From NCBI GenBank assembly GCA_040754475.1, contig JBFMCN010000033.1:1-45325 (forward strand): 45,325 nucleotides of DNA, read 5' to 3'. Shown here in pieces: positions 41,451 through 45,325 of this stretch. Source of the stretch: JAJPHY01 sp040754475. GTDB taxonomy: Bacteria > Actinomycetota > UBA4738 > HRBIN12. Position 1 is the first letter of the stretch. The number at the start of each line of letters is the position of its first letter. The position numbers and the translations under genes are program-made. Under the pieces are notes generated by a model. It did no database searches, was not told the origin of the DNA, and saw nothing but the letters and a program-made list of their open reading frames with translations.

Positions 41451-42410
41451 GTGAGCGAGGAGTCCGAGCGGCCCGCGCGCGAGTCGATCCTTGTCGTCGA
41501 AGACGACCGGTTCATCGCGCGGCTCCTGCACGTCGAGCTCTCGGGAGCCGGCTACGACGTGTGGATCGCCAACGATGGCGTCGAGGCCCTGGAGATGGCG
41601 TTCGAGCGCTGCCCCGACCTTGTTCTCGCCGACGTGATGATGCCTCACATGGACGGCTTCGAGATGACGAGGCGGCTCCGCAGCGACCCGAGGACGGAGG
41701 GCGTGAGCATCATCATGCTCACGGCACGGGGGCTCGCCGCGGACAAGCTCGAGGGGCTCACGGCTGGCGCAGACGACTACGTCGTGAAGCCGTTCGACAA
41801 TGAGGAGCTTCTGGCGCGCGTCCGCGGCGTGCTTCGACGGGCCGCGTACATGCGCGCCGTCTCGCCCCTGACCGGGCTCCCCGGCAACGTTCGTATCGAG
41901 GATGAGATCCAGGCTCGTGTGAACGAGAAGGAACCGTTCGCGCTCATGTACCTCGACCTCGACAACTTCAAGGCGTACAGCGATCGCTATGGCTTCGTCC
42001 GTGGCGATGCCGCACTCAGAGCCACGGGGCAGCTGATCCAAGGGGTGGCAAAGGCCGTCGCCGGTCCGACGACCTTCGTGGGACACATCGGCGGTGACGA
42101 TTTCGTCGTCGTGACTTCGCCCGAGCTGGCCGTCCAGGTGGCCGAGGAGATCATCAGGCAGTTCGACGAGCTTGCTCCGACCCTGTACGGCGAGGCGGAA
42201 GCGTCGTCCGGGTACATCGAGGCCGAGGATCGACAGGGGCGCAAGCGCCGCTTCCCCCTGCTCTCGATCTCCATCGGTATCGCGAGCACCAAGATCCGGC
42301 AGTTCGCTCACAGGGCTGAAGCCGTGGAAGTCGCCACCGAGCTGAAGAACTACGCGAAGCGGACCCAGGGATCATCGTATGCGCTGGACAGGAGGTCGGC
42401 GCCCTCGTGA
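41451..42410 (+). CDS. Response regulator with GGDEF-like domain (GGDDF), copy 1
   Basis: The 319-aa protein has a receiver domain (13-130; D18-D19, phospho-acceptor D61 in LADVMMPHMDG, T91, K113 in VKPF) and a diguanylate-cyclase-like domain (138-310; PLTGLPGN, YLDLDNFKAYSDRYGF, GHIGGDDF at 212-218). The signature is GGDDF rather than GG(D/E)EF, so c-di-GMP synthesis is doubtful. The RxxD inhibitory site is not evident. GTG 41451 lies behind GGGAGG. A colinear paralogue follows. Confidence 0.9.
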   Translation: MSEESERPARESILVVEDDRFIARLLHVELSGAGYDVWIANDGVEALEMAFERCPDLVLADVMMPHMDGFEMTRRLRSDPRTEGVSIIMLTARGLAADKLEGLTAGADDYVVKPFDNEELLARVRGVLRRAAYMRAVSPLTGLPGNVRIEDEIQARVNEKEPFALMYLDLDNFKAYSDRYGFVRGDAALRATGQLIQGVAKAVAGPTTFVGHIGGDDFVVVTSPELAVQVAEEIIRQFDELAPTLYGEAEASSGYIEAEDRQGRKRRFPLLSISIGIASTKIRQFAHRAEAVEVATELKNYAKRTQGSSYALDRRSAPS

Positions 42411-42480
42411 GGCCGGCGACTCCACTCGTCCGAGGTGGCATGATGCTGGCCTTGACGAAGCACCGGCGGGGGCGGCCGTG

Positions 42481-43434
42481 ATGGACGGCGGAGCGCAGGT
42501 TCGGGCGGCGGAGTCGATCGTCGTCGTCGACGACGATCCGTTTCTTGCCAGGCTGCTCGAGATCGAGCTCCGGACGGCCGGCTACCAGGTACGGGTCGCC
42601 TCCAACGGTGAGCAGGCACTGGGTCTGATTCTGGACGCCATCCCCGACCTCGTGGTCGCCGACGTGATGATGCCGAACATGGACGGTTTCGAGCTGACGA
42701 GGCGTCTTCGTCAGGACAGCCGAACGAGCGCTGTGAGCGTGATCATGCTCACGGCCCGCGGGCTGTCGGCCGACAAGCTCGAGGGGTTCGCGGTCGGCGC
42801 AGACGACTACGTCGTGAAGCCGTTCGACACGCCCGAGCTCCTGGCGCGGATTCGTGGGGTCTTGCGCCGGGCCAAGGAGCTGCGCGCGCAATCACCGCTG
42901 ACGGGCTTGCCCGGCAACGTCCGTATCGAAGACGAGATCGAGGGCAGGGTTACCTCCGGCCAGCTGTTCGCGATCCTCTACGCCGATCTGGACAACTTCA
43001 AGGCCTACAACGATCGCTACGGCTTCATGCGTGGCGACAAGGTGATCCAGTTCGTTGCCCGTCTGATCCAGGAAGTGGCCGTGGCAACCGCCGGGCCGGA
43101 GACCTTCGTCGGCCACGTTGGCGGGGACGATTTCGTCGTCGCCTGCCCTGTGGAGGAAGCCGAACGCGTGGCCCAGGGCATAGTCGAGGGTTTCGACCGG
43201 GAGGTCGGGGGTCTGTACGACGCCGAGGATCGCGATCGGGGCTTCATCGAGGTAGTCACTCGCAGGGGCGACACGCGACGGTTTCCGCTTCTCTCGTTGT
43301 CGATCGGCATCGCGACGACTGCCTGGCGGCGCTTCTCTCACTACGCCGAGATCGTCGCCGTTGCGAGCGAGATGAAGAGCTACACCAAGAGCACTTCCGG
43401 GTCCTCGTACGCCGTGGACAGGCGGCACACCTAG
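42481..43434 (+). CDS. Response regulator with GGDEF-like domain (GGDDF), copy 2
   Basis: The 317-aa protein is colinear with the previous gene, residue for residue in the core: D61 in VADVMMPNMDG, K113 in VKPF, PLTGLPGN from 139, DLDNFKAYNDRYGF from 169, and GGDDF at 214-218. The two proteins share the second-domain segment FPLLSLSIGIAT near the end and the GSSYAVDRR tail. ATG 42481 was chosen over the longer frame. Both copies keep the same GGDDF change, so it predates the duplication and is under selection. The output may be binding of GTP or c-di-GMP rather than synthesis. Confidence 0.9.
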   Translation: MDGGAQVRAAESIVVVDDDPFLARLLEIELRTAGYQVRVASNGEQALGLILDAIPDLVVADVMMPNMDGFELTRRLRQDSRTSAVSVIMLTARGLSADKLEGFAVGADDYVVKPFDTPELLARIRGVLRRAKELRAQSPLTGLPGNVRIEDEIEGRVTSGQLFAILYADLDNFKAYNDRYGFMRGDKVIQFVARLIQEVAVATAGPETFVGHVGGDDFVVACPVEEAERVAQGIVEGFDREVGGLYDAEDRDRGFIEVVTRRGDTRRFPLLSLSIGIATTAWRRFSHYAEIVAVASEMKSYTKSTSGSSYAVDRRHT

Positions 43435-43456
43435 CCCCGGATCGCGGCTCAGGCGC

Positions 43457-44620
43457 TCACTTCCCGGACTCAACGTACAGGGGGAACGTGAGGGCAAACG
43501 TGCTTCCACCACCGTCGCGGGGCAGCGCGCGGATGGCTCCGCCGTGCGCATTCATGATGCGGCGGGCGAGGTACAGCCCGATCCCCAGGCCCTCGTGCCC
43601 CCTCGTGGTACTTGAATCGCCCTGGGTGAACGCCTCGAAGACGCTCTCGCGCTGTTCCTCGGGGATGCCCGGACCTCGATCCGAGACAGCGATCTCGATC
43701 TGAGCTCCCCGGGGCCGCACGTCGACCTCGACCGGCTCCTGGTCCCCGGAGAGCGCAAGCGCGTTCTCCAGAACCACGACGATCGCTCGGACCCCGAGGT
43801 CGGGATCCGCCCAGATTCGCATTGCCGTCTGCTTGCGGTTGGACGGCATGGACAACCGATCCTGATGCCGAGGGAACTCGGACGCGGCCCGCGTGAGCAA
43901 CTCGCCCACGATGACGGGCCGCGTGGAGAATTCGACGCCCTCCCGGTCGAGTCTCGCGGCAGCCGCCAGGTTCCCGACCAGTCGCTTGATACGGTCGCTT
44001 GCCTTGGAGACGCCCTCGACGAGGTCCCGCACCTCGTCCGGGCTAAGCGCGTCCGAATGCTCCGAGAAGGTGTAGGCAAAGCCCTGAATTGTGGTGATCG
44101 GCGTGAACAGCTCGTGCGAGAGGATCTGGATCATCTCGCTCTTCGTTCGGTTCAGCTCTTGAAGCTCTCTCGTCAAGCGCTCGGAGCTCTCGAGCAGGCC
44201 GGTGAGCTCGTGGATCACGTCCGCGGTGATCTCAACGGAGAGGCTGCCCTGCCCGCGCATCGACCTGCGGATCGTGTACAGGATCTCCTCGGCCGACGTG
44301 CCCTTGACGATGTAGCCGACGACGCCGGCTCGGAGCATCTCGAGGACGGTCCGCCGGTCTTCGTACGCGGAAAGGGCGACCACGTGGGTCTGCGGCGACT
44401 CCCGGCGGATCTCGCGGGCAGCACGGGCACCGCCGCCGCCCGGCATCTTCACGTCGATCAGCGCCACGTCCGGCTTCTCGGTCCTCGCTATGTCGATGGC
44501 CTCGTCCGCGTCCTTTGCCGTCCCGGCGACGGCCATCGACGGGTCCGAGGAGACCAGGTCGGCCATCGCCTCGCGTACGGCCGCCTCGTCCTCCGCTATC
44601 AGGACACGAATCCGATCCAT
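43457..44620 (-). CDS. Hybrid histidine kinase with N-terminal receiver domain
   Basis: The 387-aa soluble protein begins with a receiver domain (3-120; D11, phospho-acceptor D56 in LIDVKMP, S84, K106 in IVKGT), then a coiled segment (145-165), HisKA with H169 in ILSHELFTPITTI, and HATPase (about 265-380; G1 DRGPGIP, G2 GHEGLGIGLYLARRIMNAHGG). A receiver at the N-terminus suggests control by another kinase. ATG 44620 follows GAGGAG. It converges on the GGDDF pair and may serve as its kinase. Confidence 0.9.
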   Translation of the reverse strand: MDRIRVLIAEDEAAVREAMADLVSSDPSMAVAGTAKDADEAIDIARTEKPDVALIDVKMPGGGGARAAREIRRESPQTHVVALSAYEDRRTVLEMLRAGVVGYIVKGTSAEEILYTIRRSMRGQGSLSVEITADVIHELTGLLESSERLTRELQELNRTKSEMIQILSHELFTPITTIQGFAYTFSEHSDALSPDEVRDLVEGVSKASDRIKRLVGNLAAAARLDREGVEFSTRPVIVGELLTRAASEFPRHQDRLSMPSNRKQTAMRIWADPDLGVRAIVVVLENALALSGDQEPVEVDVRPRGAQIEIAVSDRGPGIPEEQRESVFEAFTQGDSSTTRGHEGLGIGLYLARRIMNAHGGAIRALPRDGGGSTFALTFPLYVESGK

Positions 44621-44823
44621 CGCTCCTCGGCTGGGCCTCGCCAGCTACGCTCACCTTGCTCCGTGCGGGGCGAGCGTGCAAGTAGTGCTCCAGAAGGCAT
44701 CGGGGGCCGGGAGGATTGCCTTGAGCCACCGGCCTTGGGCGGAGTTCGGCGAGTCGGACCCCGACGGCTCCGTACGGCGGCAGGGCTATCATCCGAGACG
44801 GCGACGCGAAGGAGGCGACGGGG

Positions 44824-45325
44824 ATGGTCGCTCGGGAGATCAGGGCACCCCGCGGGTCGCAGCTCTCATGCAAAGCGTGGCCGCAGGAAGCCGCCCTGCG
44901 AATGCTCATGAACAACCTGGACCCGGACGTGGCCGAGCGCCCGCAGGACCTCGTTGTGTATGGGGGAACCGGTCGGGCAGCGCGCTCGTGGGAGGCGTTC
45001 GACTCGATCGTGAAGGCGCTGAAGGGCCTGGGGAACGACGAGACGCTCCTCGTGCAATCGGGCAAACCAGTGGCCGTGTTCCGGACGCACGAGTTGGCGC
45101 CGCGCGTGCTGATCGTGAACTCGATGCTCGTGCCGAAGTGGGCCAACTGGGACACCTTTCGCGAGCTCGAGCACGCCGGGCTCACGATGTACGGGCAGAT
45201 GACCGCGGGCTCGTGGATCTACATCGGGACCCAGGGTATCCTCCAGGGCACGTACGAGACCCTCGCGGAAGCCGCCGCGCAGCGCTTCGGCGGCTCGCTC
45301 CGGGGAACGATCACGCTCACCGGCG
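44824..45325 (+). CDS. hutU: Urocanate hydratase, 3' partial
   Basis: The visible 167 codons match the start of urocanate hydratase, which converts urocanate to imidazolone propionate in histidine breakdown. Diagnostic parts are EAALRMLMNNLDPDVAERP, LVVYGGTGRAARSW, LLVQSGKPVAVFRTHE, LIVNSMLVPKWANW, and the NAD-binding region MTAGSWIYIGTQGILQGTYET (in part GSWIYIGTQGI). ATG 44824 follows AAGGAGG by 8 nt, and TATCAT at 44787-44792 is a likely -10 box. The gene runs off the window, so its operon partners are not visible. Confidence 0.96.
   Translation, partial: MVAREIRAPRGSQLSCKAWPQEAALRMLMNNLDPDVAERPQDLVVYGGTGRAARSWEAFDSIVKALKGLGNDETLLVQSGKPVAVFRTHELAPRVLIVNSMLVPKWANWDTFRELEHAGLTMYGQMTAGSWIYIGTQGILQGTYETLAEAAAQRFGGSLRGTITLTG

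Overview
This window looks like a chromosomal segment of a high-GC, deep-branching Actinomycetota (Thermoleophilia- or Acidimicrobiia-like; the class cannot be fixed by eye). The grounds are very high GC at third codon positions, a DUF3090 protein, an actinobacterial FdxA-type 7Fe ferredoxin, an FrhB-type (F420-linked) flavoprotein, a luciferase-like (F420-type) oxidoreductase remnant, TANNNT -10 boxes, and many transcripts that appear leaderless. No tRNA, rRNA, CRISPR array, insertion sequence, integrase or phage gene was seen. It reads as ordinary chromosome with small accessory patches.

Left end (1-9 kb): secreted and surface proteins. Two tandem P-domain/IPT proteins (the first cut by the window edge) are followed by a VapBC toxin-antitoxin pair, a lone minimal nucleotidyltransferase, a large Sec-exported RTX-repeat protein, a phosphodiester-glycosidase-like protein, and a TolB-like propeller that also ends in RTX repeats. 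The last two genes are divergent and share a 24-nt promoter region with overlapping -10 boxes.

Middle (9-20.6 kb): housekeeping and envelope genes. These include cyclophilin, a peroxiredoxin fused to an SRPBCC domain, a LuxR-type regulator, pheA, a PQQ-like propeller, a zinc-ribbon rhomboid protease, a polyprenyl-phosphate sugar-1-phosphate transferase, a small sortase-type surface protein, an ECF sigma factor overlapping an O6-alkylguanine-DNA alkyltransferase, and DUF3090.

Phosphate and ion block (19.4-33 kb): a PhoR-like kinase diverges from pstS-pstC-pstA-pstB-phoU-phoP across a recognisable PHO box. DUF47-pit (low-affinity phosphate uptake), corA, ispH, and an opposite-strand MgtE/SLC41-type carrier with a duplicated PhoU-TrkA_C protein follow. 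The block therefore pairs high- and low-affinity phosphate uptake and its sensor and regulator with Mg2+ transport.

Right part (33-45.3 kb): an alpha/beta hydrolase, a luciferase-like oxidoreductase pseudogene, fdxA followed by a three-copy 17-bp repeat, a GAF/PAS histidine kinase, an FrhB-like iron-sulfur flavoprotein, a Nudix CoA pyrophosphatase overlapping a CoA-binding protein gene, a signalling cluster (single-domain response regulator, DUF429 protein, two tandem REC-GGDEF proteins with GGDDF motifs, and a REC-first histidine kinase), and the 5' part of hutU.

The least ordinary observations are the frequent -10 boxes 6-10 nt before start codons, the peroxiredoxin-SRPBCC fusion, the tandem GGDDF proteins, the (PhoU-TrkA_C)2 protein next to MgtE, and the 17-bp iterons behind fdxA. 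I found no clear new defence or mobile system.
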